DNA of 64,000 nt from Eucommia ulmoides (GCA_016647705.1 CM028335.1:8218818-8282817), one strand, 5' to 3'; shown: positions 22,790 through 34,874, counted from the stretch's first letter. Notes: generated from the sequence alone by a model not told the origin. Translations and numbers: made by a program.

Positions 22790-24041
22790 CCAATGATGCT
22801 CTAATTTATTTTGAAACTTGGGCTGCCTCCCAAAAAGCGATTGGTTTAATTTTCTTCGGATTGAGACGGAGAAGGGCTCGTTAAAGTGTGACTTCTGCCT
22901 ATAGTATGTGTCATACAACATTACATATGGGTCTTGGTTCAGAACACCCTCAAACTTGGTGAAATTTGGCATTGATTGGCCCGTGTTGTCAACATGACTC
23001 GGCTCCAGATTTTGTGCTTGGTTGGCATGAATGAATGGAGTTAAAGGCGGTGAAAGACAAGTGAGACACATCGGATCCTCAAAGATTTAATCGTCTTGGA
23101 TCGGTGGTAGCTTTCACATATGGATGGGACTTGTGTGTCTCTCAGTGTCATCGCTTTTGACTCGGTCTTAATGAAGCAAATAAGCTAACCGATTTGCGTC
23201 TCAAGAGACGTTACAGTCACATCAATTTCAGCGAACATCTCTTATAGGGTAGGAGAAGACTCCACATGTTGGTCTGGGGTGTCAATCCATGGCACCAAAA
23301 TGGTGGAACTATCCCCCAAGCTTTGGTAGCTTGTTGAATAATTCCAACTCTGATAATCAAAGTTTGTCATATCTTCTTACAACCAATAGGCTTCGTCCAC
23401 GGTTAGTTGGTCAAATGAGGTAGTACCATTTCCTCTTTCAACCCAATTTCTTGTTGCGACTAGTAACCCGTCGAGGAAATTCAGTAGGTGACACTCTCTC
23501 GGGAAATGATGATTGGGGAACCGAAATAGCAACTCTTTGTATCGATCTCAAGCACAATAAAATGGCTCGAAATCTCATTGAAAGAAATGTAACAGTACTT
23601 GTTGATGAAACATTTTCAAGTATCCTACAAGAAAAAGAAAACTAAAAACAAAAATTATAAATAAAATATATGCCTAAATTAAAATCAAGTTACTTACTCA
23701 CAATATCAACAACAATCTAAAAACCAATCCCCAGTAATGGCGTCAAAAACTTGGTAGTGAAATATTACGTCGCTACTTTTACTGCAAGTGTACGGATCAA
23801 ATTTTAATATAGTTGGAAGAGTAAAGGTTGTCGTATCCACATGAATTTGATTAAATTGTCGTTAAGTACAGCGATTGTCTCCACTGAACTTTATCTAGGC
23901 AATATAATTTAGGGTTTTTATAATAATAAACTAAACAAAAATACTAATTAATTAAATTATAATACTAAGTATATTATATGGGAATAGATTATCTAGGGAT
24001 TAATTTTGTTCACTTATACGTGTTTGATCCAATCCAGTTTA
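22790..24041 (-). mobile_element. inverted Athila-like fragment: gag, PBS, LTR end
   Basis: On the minus strand it reads the LTR end (24041 to about 23753), then a PBS (23730-23748, ccccagtaatggcgtca as written on plus), then gag resembling 12246-13437. Both truncated ends abut other elements: the B1 LTR at 22789 and a copia LTR at 24042. Short open frames on the plus strand here are antisense. Confidence 0.8.
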
Positions 24042-26630
24042 TGTTGGTCTAGTGAGCTACCCAAGAGGGGGATGAATTGGGTAGATAACAAAATTATTAA
24101 AGAAAAAATATTTCAATAATTCAAAAAATTAATTTTAATCCTAAATTAATTATTATCTTTTTATAACAGTGAAAATATGATATCAACTAGGTGCACACCA
24201 AACAACAAAAATAAATAATGAAAAATAGCAGCACACTAGAAATTTATATTGGTTCACTAAGCTACTATTGGTTAATGCAGTCCCCCGAGCTCCACAGAGA
24301 GTAACAGCTACTAAAGGTAGGAACCAAACCCTCATAAATATTCTTTTCACAGGTTCAAAATTAACCTTTACAAAAAAAAAAATTCTAGGCTCAAGAATAA
24401 CCTCTACTTTTTACAAGCTCAAGAATAACCTAATTCTTTTTGTAACTTAGGCTAAAGAATCAAAACCTCACAAACATTCCAAATATCCTTTTATCCAGTA
24501 AGGATTGAACCGTTATAAAATTGCTCACAAATCAATTCAATCAATGAAGAATTACTACCTCAAGCCCTTTACAGGAAGAGACTGAAACCAGCTATCCTTT
24601 AGATTAAATACTCCCAATAGCATTCAATCTGTCACTCAACTCACCAATTTGAAATTGATAAGTAATTTTTCTCACTCAGAACTTCTATCACCCCAGATAA
24701 ATTAGAACTCAATTAATATCCTAAAACTAGTTATAGAAAAGTGAAATATTCAAAATAGGGTAGCACGTAATTGAGCACGTAATCAAATTTCTTCAAGAAA
24801 TTATTTCAAAAATATTTTTCAATAAAAAATCGGAAAACAATTTCAAAAATCAAATTCCAAATATAATCAAGCAACAATTAATAGACAGTAATTTGGAAAG
24901 ATCTCACCTAGATTCCATCGAAAAAATAATGATAGCAATGTCACTTCAGATCAGTAGTAACAATAATTCACAATAAATATTTCTCAAGAATAACTCTCAG
25001 AAAAGATCTCACAATTCTCTTGATGTGTGTCTAAAAATAATAAAAACGCAGGTCTATATAAAAATGAATAAAATAAGCTCTACAACAACTAGTTCTCACT
25101 TGTTATGACATTTCAAGTGTTTCACAAATCAGAAACTAGACGTTAACATTCACACAACAATCAGAAATCAAATCAGAATGTTAATGTTCGCATAATAGAT
25201 TACGTACATCAATGTTTACGAAACAGATACAGGATGTAAATGTTTACGAAACAGATTTCAAACATGAACATTTACTGATTTGCACAATAACTAATTTCTT
25301 GTTCACATATCCAATATTACCGAAACAAGAATTATTTCGGATAAAATTTAAATGACCAATAAACAAGTATTGTCCCAACAATATTATAACTAAGCAATTA
25401 AGATAGTCAAATATCGTTTCAAGATCTACATAAACAAGAATTTTTAAATTTTAAAAATACACAAATTCCCAAAATTATTTATCTTAAAATTTCTGAATAT
25501 AAAAATCAAATATGTTTTAGGATTGTTGATGGTAATTACTGAAATTTTAAAATAAATACTTAAATAATCATGGAATAAAACTAATAATAGTTGAACAATA
25601 TTAATATGAACATTAACTAATTATGTATGGGCAGTAAAATTAAAATATGAAAGTTATGTGAAGCAATCTATAGTCTATACTAACCTAGAATCGTGACATT
25701 AACGTTTACGTAACAGAAATAAAAATAACAGTAAAGAAGGGAAGTAAATATTTACATAATAGAAGCATAAGAAGTAACAGTAACAGAATGTATTAACGTT
25801 AACGTAAGAGAAACAGAGTTTTAAACTTTAAGTAAGAAACTTACTCGGATATTCAAATAACGAATTGAATTAGCGTAGATCGAGATTAGAGTTTTACTCT
25901 ATGTCTCCCAAGGTACAATGATCTTCATGTTTTTTGTACAGGTACTTGAAACGAAAACTTCTGGCGAACTAGATTTGTGCTTGAACTCTCACAAAATTCT
26001 AAATGTTTTTGTGTTTTGGTGGTGATATGAAGTGATAATATTATGTACGAGACTAAATCTAATGAATGAGGAGTCACCTATTTATAGAAGACTCAAAGCC
26101 ATTATTGAATTAATGCAACTTTGGAAAATAATTTGTTTGTGTTAACGTTAACGCGAACTGTTAACTGCTTAATTGTTACTATTTAAACTTTAAACTATTC
26201 TGACAAGTCAAGACCCGACCCGACCCAAACCCATTCTAAATATGAATCAGATTGACCCAACCCAAGCCCTGACCTGGTCTGATTAGTGTTTGAAAGTTAG
26301 ATGGTTAGTGGATTGTCTTTGTTCCCAACTTGTAAGTTGATACAAGTTTGAGTTTTTCATCCACAACCAATGTGGAATAACTATACTTTACAACTCAAGC
26401 TCTCACTTCCAAATCAATATGGGATAACTCATCCATTATATCTTCAACCAATTTCAAATGGGTTCCTTTGAGAATTAAAATCTCATTCAAAATTTAAAAT
26501 TTTTTTTTTTGTATATAAATATACTACACCGATCCTCAAACGATGAAGAACGCAACGGAATAATAATCTGATTAATTTATCAACGGGTCTCACTTTAATT
26601 AATCAATTAAAGTAGTAAAAAATTCTAACA
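24042..26630 (-). mobile_element. reverse-oriented copia-type LTR, about 2.6 kb
   Basis: The plus strand starts TGTTGGTC and reads ctacccaagagggggatgaa, the reverse complement of the LTR end at 53144 and 58303. 24042 to about 25110 is collinear (reversed) with 57160-58303, including the TATA region (tatatagac). Beyond 25110 it is unlike the other copies and holds TTAACG/TTTACG repeats. A likely LTR start is TGTTAGAATT at 26630 on the minus strand. The flanking 5-mers (gttta, aatgg) do not match, so the outer boundary is tentative. Confidence 0.65.
25136..26170. repeat. repeated TTAACGTTTACGTAACAGA-type motif
   Basis: About ten variants of gttaacattc, aatgtttacgaaacaga, taacgtttacgtaacag and cgttaacgttaacg are scattered here. 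The same set is present at 1-487. They are confined to the U3-like part of this LTR. Confidence 0.7.
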
Positions 26631-27551
26631 AATGGTGAGGTGCTGACCAGTTAGAGTCGTCAGAGACCTCCGAGGAACCGACCAAACCGAGTAGGCTTTG
26701 CCCAAGTAATGATGGGCCAACGTCCAAGAGAGAAGTCCCAGCTCGACCAAGAGGGAGGGAGGTTGGCCAAGGCCTAGATCAAAAATACCCCTATGGGACA
26801 AAAGTGTTTAAACTTTAATTTTCTTTTAACCATTAATTAATCAATTGCAATTTTTTATTTTTTTTTTATTTTCATCTATGTTCTATGATCTTAATCTTTT
26901 AGTCTACATATTAAGTTTAAAATTAAAAAAGAGAGGACTTGGGTTTATAGTTCTTTTATAAAATTAAGGATCTCACATTACTGTGAATGGGTTCAAGCAT
27001 TGTTCTTTCAACAGAGCTATAAAAATTCTGTGGCCAGAAATTTTTTTGTTGCCGGAAATAGATATAAAAATTCTGTTTTGGTCGTGATAACAGAGGTAAA
27101 GGCAAGTGCATTATATTTACAGGTGAGGGTGGGTTGCCGGGGGAGGGGAAAGGGTGAAGAAGAGAGGACTTGAGTTTATAGTTCTTTTATGTTTATACAT
27201 ATACATACATATATATCAATGGAAGAGGGGAAGAGAGAGAGAGAGAGACGTCGCCGGAGACTGCCCGGAGAGAGTGCCGTCGCTGGAGAATGAACCACGC
27301 CGTGCAAAGGAATTGGAATGGGAAGAAGTGATGTAAAACAATTACACTTTGGCCCCAAACTTTTGGATTAGTATGACATTAAATTTTATTAAATTTTTTA
27401 AAGGGTATAAACCTCATTTAACATCAATTGCTTGATTTTTGTTGACTTTTAACTTTTGACCGTTAAAGTTAACGGAAAAATAATAGTTGCACTCTAGTCC
27501 AAAACACAGGGAGACAAAGTGCTGACGAAAATAATACAGGAGACAAAAGAA
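26631..27551. other. stretch without recognised gene
   Basis: Contains a GC-richer piece (26631-26790) that may be retroelement-derived, and a GAGA-rich tract at 27230-27250. No protein similarity is recognised; short open frames are not supported by any motif. Confidence 0.4.
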
Positions 27552-28300
27552 TAATTAACCTTAAATTTAATTAATTGATGATGTTCGCAAAATTTATGAT
27601 TAAATCAAACTTTACAGCTTTCAGTTAATTAAAAAGAGGGTTTGGTTGCCATTTATCACACTTTCAAGATGCGTTTGTCACAACAGATCTTGTTCGATTA
27701 TCGTCGTATCCTCTTTATTCTCAGTTATAAACTTCGTTTTCCTCTGCCTGATGATCTTCAAAAGCTCCTCCCGGACCAATTTGTCCCGCTTAATGGCCCA
27801 GTTGTAATTTTGTCCGAAGTACATGAAGGCAAAGGGTAGACGAAAATAACCTTAAATTTAATTAATTGATGATGTTAGCAAAATTTATGATTAAATCAAA
27901 CTTTACTTTCTTTAAATAATGAGGGGTTTAGGTTGATTAAAAAGAGGGTTTGGTTGCTATTTATCACACTTTCAAGATGCGTTTGTCACAACAGATCTTG
28001 TCCGATCATCGTTATATCCTTCTTATTCTCGGTTATAAACTTCGTTTTCCTCTGCCTGATAATCTTCAAAAGCTCCTCCCGGACCAATTGCCCCCCCTTA
28101 ATGGCCCAGTTGCAATTTTGTCCGAAGTACATGAAGGCAAAATGCTGACGAAAATAACCTTAAATTTAATTAATTGATGATGTTAGCAAAATTTATGATT
28201 AAATCAAACTTTACTTTCTTTAAATAATGAGGGGTTTAAGTTGATTAAAAAGAGGGTTTGGTTGTTATTTATCAAACTTTCAAAATATATCTGTCACACG
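27552..28300 (-). repeat. tandem duplication (about 300-bp unit, 2.4 copies) carrying P450 exon pieces
   Basis: Units begin at about 27552, 27848 and 28157 with aaccttaaatttaattaatt; the third is partial. The first two hold, on the minus strand (about 27830-27680 and 28140-27985), sequence reading NYNWAIKRDKLVREELLKII then KFITENKEDT and DLL. This matches 31030-30890 of the P450 pseudogene. The exon homology ends at DLL, where unrelated sequence begins. Copies are similar but not identical. Confidence 0.82.
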
Positions 28301-28820
28301 AGCACAATTGGAATCAACCCTCATCCGAAAGAGTTAAAAATATAATTGGTTAAATTGCATTTATACTCCCAAACGTCCGTAAATATACTTTTGACACAAA
28401 GTTTCAAGGTGATATGTTGCAATTGACAAACTAATCATTTGTGTCCAAGATATACTTTCGATCGATTGAAAATTTCTGAACTTTTTCTTTGTTCCTATAT
28501 TGGAATGATGAATGACATAAAACATTAATCTCTCTCCAAATATTAAAATTGAATTTAAAATATTAATTGTAGATCATTTTGGGTTCCTCTCAACATCAAA
28601 CATTAACTTGTGAGGTGAAATTTTTCATAATCGATGTGAGATAAAACGAATAAGTTTTCTTGACACAAACTACATTCGGATTGGTTAACCCTCGAACAAT
28701 CACTCCTTTTGTGGTTGTTAGGAGAATATATTTTAAGCCGAATTTTGATACGGTCTTGAACTTTTCTCAATCCAAAAATTAGCTTATTAGGTGATTTTTT
28801 TTTTATTAAAACATTTGAAT
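28301..28820. other. downstream flank of P450 pseudogene
   Basis: AT-rich, with no recognised gene or repeat boundary. It would contain the 3' flank and polyadenylation region of the minus-strand P450 gene. Confidence 0.4.
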
Positions 28821-29127
28821 TCACTTCTCATGAGGGTAGATGCGGATCGGAAGGCCGTCCATTGGAACTGGAGTGGCATGGAAAACAATTTTCTCGTCCA
28901 GAATTGCCTTCTCCATAGTGAATCTCTTCACCACGTTGTGCAGGAATGTGAGAACGATTAGACGAGCAAACCCTTTTCCAGGGCACGAATGGCGTCCACT
29001 TCCAAATGGTAAGAAAGTGTAGGGTGCGGGACCACTTCCTAGTTCCTTCATATCTCGTAGGATTGAATTTTTCTGGATTTGGAAAATATTTTGGGTCCTT
29101 GTTGGTTGAACAAAAGCTCCAAAATGC
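28821..29127 (-). pseudogene. P450 last exon with heme-binding loop
   Basis: The acceptor tgcag precedes [21 protein letters not shown]. After a single-base frameshift near 29048 comes [20 protein letters not shown] with the heme-ligand Cys, and the frame ends [11 protein letters not shown] at TGA 28821-28823. An (AAT)n microsatellite fills the adjoining intron end. Confidence 0.85.
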
Positions 29128-29133
29128 CTGCAT

Positions 29134-29134
<1 letters not shown>

Positions 29135-29223
<89 letters not shown>

Positions 29224-29224
29224 T
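29135..29224. repeat. (TAA)n microsatellite, about 29 units
   Basis: Near-perfect TAA repeat ending about 8 bp from the acceptor site of the last P450 exon. It replaces the usual pyrimidine tract on the minus strand with TTA repeats. Confidence 0.97.
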
Positions 29225-30725
29225 ATTTGATGATTAATGAAGTCATAATTCAATTCTTGAAAGTCTGAGTTATTGATTTTGAAAGTGGATAATTCTATAT
29301 GTATATTTTTTTAAGATATACAATCATAATTTTTTTAAGAAATACATATAAATAATTTTAAAATTAATATTTTTTACTTATTTAAAATAACTTTATCACA
29401 TTTATACCCTTACAAACAAGCACCCCTCTAATAACCCTTCTTCCCTTCCCCTCCCCCTCCCCCTCCCCCTCCCCCGGTGGTCACTTTGTATAAAAACGAG
29501 ATTCACTTTCTGTCATAATATTTTAATTTCTTCTCATTGCTTTCTGAAATTTGTCCTCTAAGATATTTTTTTTGGGTTAATAGCCTTTTACTTCTCTCTA
29601 TTTTGTGTAATTATTATTTTATTCCCCACATCAAAAAGTTATATTTTGGTGGAGAGATACCCAAAATCCGTAATCTCCAATATAGTTTTACGTATTTTTA
29701 GTTAGAATGAAAAATTAAAAACAAATATTAATTTTAAAGTGACAGTATAAAGTAATTCCATATTCAGGTTCAAAGTGTAACTAGATACATATAATAAGAG
29801 TATTAAGTGTATTTTAGAGCCGATTATGAGTGAACCACCAAATACCTTGTCGTTTTTCTCAAAACTATAAAACTCTCAAAATCATCTTGATCAATTTCTT
29901 TTTATGAAAAGATATGAATGCCATTAACTTATTTTAAAAAATATATTTTTTATTCCTTTATTTTAAAATAAAATAAAATAATAATTATTAATACCTTTAT
30001 TTTTTTTTAAAAAAAATAAAATATGTTACCCGTAATTTTTTTAACAATGACATTTATCCTCCACCCCACTCTCCCACCGCCATCGTCCCTACCCCATCCA
30101 CTGCCACAACCCCTATCCCATCTGAATCCTCTTCTCCTTCTTCTTTTTCTTTCTTCTTCTTGCTTCTTCATCATGTTTATTCTTCTTCCTCCCCCTTCTT
30201 TCTCTTCTTCATTCTTCTTCTTCCTTTCTCTTTCTTCTTCTCTCTTTCCCTTTCCGGATTCGTCGATGGATCTGTGCTCGCCGGCACATATCCAACATGG
30301 ATCTAAGCTCACACAAATCAACTGAGGATCTAGAGAGGGAGAGAGAAAGAAGATGAAGGATGAAGAAAAAGAGAAAGAAGAAGAAGGGAAAAGATTCAGG
30401 TAGGGCTAGGGGCAAGGCAAGGGGGATTAGGTTTTTTTAATTAATTAAAAATAAAGGGACGAATATATTTTTTTTTCAAAAAAAATAAAAAAGAAAAGAA
30501 AAGAATGTTAATGTAAAAAGATAAAGAGGATACATATAAAAAAACATAAAGGAAAAATTTTGTAATTTAATTTTTAATTATTTAATTATTTTTAAATTTT
30601 TATGAGATAATTTTTTGTATTAATTTTTAATCTATAGACAACTAAATGGTGTTTAACATTATTAACTCCCCCCTTCCCACCACGCCAAATATTTTTTAAA
30701 ATTTTAAGATAGCAATTCGATTTAC
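29225..30725. other. P450 intronic region with low-complexity sequence
   Basis: No exon with a K-helix motif could be found on the minus strand. It includes a (CCCCCT)n-like run at 29447-29475, pyrimidine-rich sequence at 30110-30250 and purine-rich sequence at 30330-30420. A block at 30430-30600 resembles 50560-50720, so it is a dispersed repeat. Open frames here are low-complexity artefacts. Confidence 0.55.
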
Positions 30726-31319
30726 CTTTGAAAACCTCACTATAAACATAGGGAAGCTCAGCAAGATACTTCATCACGAAAGTGATGGCGGTATTGGTCG
30801 TGTCGAAGCTCCCTACCAGCAGTCCGATAATATTGTTTGACATCACCATTTCGCTCAACGATTGCCCACTCTCATTCTTCACCATTAGCATCTTCGACAA
30901 TAGATCTTGTCCGATCATTATCGTATCCTCCTTATTCTCAGTTATAAACTCTGCTTATTTTCGCCTGATGATCTTCAAAAGCTCTTCCCGGACCAATTTG
31001 CCTCCCGTGATGGACCAGTTGTATTCTGTTCCTGGCAAATCGATCGGCATGGTGGTCATCCCGAAGGTGATGAGCTTGAACGGATCTGCCAATGCCTTTA
31101 TGTTATCCGGATCATCAACGTTCATAAACAATAGGCAGGTCATCGCGAAGGTGTATTTCTTCGCGAGTGGATACACTTTTACTTCTGGATTCGGAGCCCA
31201 TTCGCTTTCTAGGTGTTTGCGAGCCATGGAATCCATTACCGAAATGTAATGTTTTAGGACTTCCGGGTTGAAATTTTCGTGGAGGTAGCTTTTCAATAAC
31301 GGGGCCACTTCTTCCATCG
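30726..31319 (-). pseudogene. P450 exon 1, distal part
   Basis: Reads from the SMEEVAPLL block through HYISVMDSMARKHLESEW, YPLAKKYTFAMTCLLFM, MPIDLPGTEYN and LVREELLKII. After a TAA stop it continues with EFITENKEDT and the I-helix GLLVGSFDTTNTAITF. It ends at a gtaaat donor (30725-30720). Confidence 0.85.
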
Positions 31320-31324
31320 AATTA
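31320..31324. repeat. TSD aatta, left copy
   Basis: aatta before the LTR start TGATAGG is repeated at 32713-32717 after CTACCA. Counting it once restores the P450 reading frame. Confidence 0.92.
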
Positions 31325-32712
31325 TGATAGGTGGAAATAACTTATCTACTTTTAAATCGAATTTGTTAGTTTTTTAGCATATTAGTTATATTTAATTTCA
31401 TTTTAGTCTGTTTTAGTGTAAAACAGGTGAAGGAATGAAAAGAAGTGGTAAACAAGCGAAAACGGTGGAGAAACGGTGGACAAAATGTGAAGAACAAGGT
31501 TTCAGTGCATAAAGACCACCGTCTAGGCGAAGATTCTACCGCCTAGGCGGAGAAGAGGCAGGAAGCTAGGTTGTTGAACCACCGCCTAGGCGAACATTCC
31601 TCTGCCTAGGCGAAGATCCGTCAAAACCTAAACCGACTTAACCACCGCCTAGGCGGTGACACTCTGCGAGAAATATCTAATTTTAGATATTTTGAAGATA
31701 TTTTCAAAACCTTTATTTTAACAATTTTCTTCCCCATTTTTGTAATATGCCCTATGATATTTTGAGAGCTCTTTTCACCTTAGATAGGATTAAATATGTT
31801 AAGAAGTAGATTAGATTAGTTTTAGGAAGTGATTTTGGCCAATTCTTAAAGAGCTAGAAGAGGAAGCTCGGGAGAATTGTTCTTTGGCGAAAGTGGACTA
31901 CTCCACTTTAAGATTTGACTTCTTTTTTCTTTTTTTTCTTTTTTTTTTTCTTGTTTTCATCTTTGTACTTAATGTTTATTATAGATGATGATTATCTCTT
32001 CTTGGTTTAATATTGTAATGGCTAAGATCATGTTAGATTAGGTAGATTTTAGCTATGGTTAGATGTAATCCATGTAAATATCTCTTTGGTTAAATATAAG
32101 TTATTTTGATGGTTTGTTATCCAAATTCCAATTGTGTTTACCGTTATTTCACGTTTATTATGCTTATTACGATAAATCGAGAATACGGGATTTGACACTC
32201 GGGAGAGGTAACCCTGGATTCGGACTAGGGTTAAACATAACGCGACGATCCAATAACCCGGGAGGGAGTTGGATTGTGTGCAATCCATGAGGTTGGGTCA
32301 AGACTCGCATGGTTATGTGTTTGGAAAGGCGTTCGAGTGGGACTTCGGCATCAATGTGAAGTCATGTATTCGCTCGCTTTTCACTCAGAAGAGAGAGCAA
32401 ATGAGTTATAGATACCGAGATTGTGGGATGTGATAATAACCGTTATCGATAACTAAACTAAGCCAAATAGGTACTAAGTAAATGAAATCGATCCCTAATT
32501 AATTAGTGTAATTAGAATTAATCCTTAGGAGTAGTTTTAATTAGTTTAATTTAAATAGTTAATTTAATCGTCAGGATAATATGAGACTACGTAAATTGCG
32601 GTATTCAATTATTCACACTTTTTCCTGTGGGAACGATATCCGATCTTCAATATTAAAACTTAGATCTCGTATACTTGCGAGAGTAAGTAGCGGCGTATTT
32701 CACGTGCTACCA
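31325..32712 (+). mobile_element. Athila-like solo LTR, 1388 bp, within P450 exon
   Basis: Termini TGATAGG and CTACCA with TSD aatta. It resembles the LTRs of A' and C, including CCTAGG-type boxes at 31518-31655. No PBS, PPT or coding sequence is present, so it is a solo LTR. It lies opposite to the direction of the P450 gene and interrupts it after the FRSFEGN codons. Confidence 0.93.
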
Positions 32713-33073
32713 AATTACCTTCGAAAGACCGAAAAATTAGGATTTTCTTAAGCGATTCTGGCCACCAAGAGGTGAAGACCTGGTAGTTCGTCAAGAGGAA
32801 CTTGTTCGCTTGAGGACAGCAAAGAACCACCATTTTCTTGCCCATCAGAGAGGTTTGGAAGATCTCCAGGGAAAATTTCATCATTCGTTCAGAGAAGAAT
32901 TTCTGGGGGCCTGATACGGAGAAAGCCAAGCCTTCTCCAACGAGCGGCCATCCTCTGGTGCTAGGTGGGCCCCGCGGGACGACAAATTTGGGCCTTTGGA
33001 GAAAGAAAATGAGAAAAAAAGAGAGAGCAACAGCTAAAATGGAAAGGAGGTAGGCGAAGGAGCAAGCTTCCAT
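32713..33073 (-). pseudogene. P450 exon 1, N-terminal part
   Basis: ATG at 33073-33071 (minus) starts MEACSFAYLLSILAVALSFF, a membrane anchor. The Pro-rich hinge and A-helix region follow, up to the LTR insertion. Protein read beyond 32713 on this strand is LTR sequence, not P450. Confidence 0.87.
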
Positions 33074-33140
33074 TTTTTATTTTTTTCCTCGGATTTGTTA
33101 AGAAGAAGAATGATGCTGGGAAGCAAATTCACTCCATGAT

Positions 33141-33150
33141 TATTTATAGA
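33141..33150 (-). promoter_or_regulatory. putative TATA box of P450 pseudogene
   Basis: The minus strand reads tctataaata about 70 bp upstream of the ATG. Confidence 0.55.
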
Positions 33151-33179
33151 GGATTTCAAGGGTGGCCTTAGCTTCGGAG

Positions 33180-34130
33180 CTTGAATATACAGTAAGAGGC
33201 ATTATGCATGCATAAATAAATATGAAGGAAACTGACAAAGGTGGGCCCACTAAGAGACTTAATGTACCCAATTATACTACATATTTTTTATTGAACTAAA
33301 TAAAACGGAAATTCGAATTAATTATACTTTTTAATCCTAATATCAAATTTGGATCAACAAGTAATGATAATGGTCCCTACAAATTCGAATCAAAGGAAGT
33401 GATGATGAATTCCGTGTTGAATTCAATAGCATACGTTACTGTTCAATCTATTTTTATTTTTTTTTGTATTTATTTATTTAATTACATTCAACATTTTTCG
33501 TAATAACAACATAGTATATTTATTAAATTTTATTGACGTACCATGTTAAATTGAATAAAAATGTAAATAACTATGAAAGTTTAGAGTACCATGTTGAATT
33601 GAAAAAGAATGTGAAAATTGATAAAAATAAAATAAAAATAATACTGAAAGTGATATCGTTTTGCTTAATTTTATTAGAAATTTATGATAGTGGGGTCATT
33701 GGTTTCAAAATAACATACATTTTGTATATATTCTATTATATAATTTAATATTTATTGAATTCAACCTGATGAATTTCGTGTTGAGACCAATGACATGCAT
33801 CATTGTTCAATCCAATTTTTTGGGTAATTTTTCTATTTTAATTACATTCAACATTTTTTTTCCACAATAACAACACAATAAATTTACAAAATTTTATTCA
33901 AATTCCATGTTATGAAAGCTATGAAAATTCAAAAGTATCATATTCAACAAAACTGATGAAAAAAATAGTAAATATGATATCATTTTATAAATTTTATGCA
34001 AACGAATATAAATATATAATTAGATCATGAAACAATGTGCAAAACAATATTTACTTTGTATACAATAACACTATTTTGATTTAATTTTAATTTAGCAACC
34101 ATCCTTATTTTTTAGAAAATTATATATTAA
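33180..34130. repeat. AT-rich flank with diverged tandem duplication
   Basis: 33400-33760 and 33766-34030 share the same order: gatgaattccgtgttga, then ttgttcaatc, aattacattcaacattttt and aataacaaca. This is a diverged duplication of about 365 bp. No gene is recognised. Confidence 0.6.
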
Positions 34131-34135
34131 GTAAC

Positions 34136-34597
34136 TGTTGGAAAATTTTTGTAGGCTAATATTAATTGAATAAATTGTTTTATAAAAACAGGTTAATAGA
34201 TGATCTATTATATAACTAACCTAAATAATCAATGATCATATTTTGATTTGGATTGTTGCATCTTTTATGTAGAAGCCTAATTAAGTGGCAAGTGTAGGTT
34301 TTAGATTTCGTTGAAACCTTTTATGGGAGGGCCCAACGAAAAACCCTAATATAAATAACTAGGTCTTCTCCCCAGTCTAGATTGAGAGTTTCTTCCCATT
34401 GAGAGTCCCCACCATGAAAGCTAGATCATAGGGAGGAAGACCAAATTAGTAATCCGCTGCGACAAATTCAATCTCATGCAATGACCCAATCATGTATGTA
34501 TTCGATTACCGTTCTTTATTATTCTGTCCTAATATTCATGTATGCTTTAGTTTATTGTTTAATTCTATTTTATTATGATTATGAGATATAATCAACA
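34136..34597 (+). repeat. 5' LTR of gene-carrying element
   Basis: 462 bp, TGTTGG to CAACA, collinear with 39805-40270. Contains ctaatataaataactagg, a TATA-like stretch near 34346. Confidence 0.92.
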
Positions 34598-34599
34598 TG

Positions 34600-34612
34600 T
34601 AATATCAGAACC
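34600..34612 (+). promoter_or_regulatory. degenerate primer-binding site
   Basis: taatatcagaacc differs from TGGTATCAGAGCC (complement of initiator tRNA-Met) at three positions, all G to A. Confidence 0.7.
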
Positions 34613-34874
34613 AACATATATATTTAGAATCTACAATTGGGATTAAGTTTATTAATTTCAAGTCCATAATTATCAACCACAAAAAACGCTAGAAAATCCG
34701 ATTACGAGGTTCACACTGTACCAAATTACAATGAGAATAGGTTTTGAGATGATGATAGAAAATACATTAGTGTACGTATATTCCACAGATCTATAAATTC
34801 ATTCAAACAATCTTTAGAAACTTAACATCATAGATTCGTGAATCAACTATTGAAAATTGAATAGAAACAATATA

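Larger units (their letters stand above)
28821..33073 (-). pseudogene. cytochrome P450 pseudogene (CYP716-like), disrupted
   Basis: P450s of this type are ER-anchored monooxygenases; CYP716 members often oxidise triterpenes. The start at 33073 gives a hydrophobic N-terminal anchor, then a PRGPPSTRGWPLVGEGLAFS hinge. The reading resumes after a solo LTR with SMEEVAPLLKSYLHENFNP. The I-helix reads GLLVGSFDTTNT and the heme loop [13 protein letters not shown]. Breaks: LTR insertion (31325-32712), TAA at 30955-30957, a +1 frameshift near 29048 in the last exon, and no K-helix (ExxR) exon between 29127 and 30726. The subfamily assignment is by recollection of motifs only. Confidence 0.82.

Noticed and set aside
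24042-26630. Solo LTR with target duplication
   Set aside because: The flanking 5-mers gttta and aatgg do not match, so a clean solo LTR cannot be claimed.
28828-29253. Poly-Tyr/poly-Ile extended frames before the P450 last exon
   Set aside because: The extension is the (TAA)n microsatellite in the intron; the exon starts after the AG acceptor at 29128-29129.
30007-30415. Ser/Leu/Phe and Glu/Lys/Arg-rich open frames
   Set aside because: CT- and GA-rich low-complexity DNA inside the P450 intron region, overlapping on both strands.
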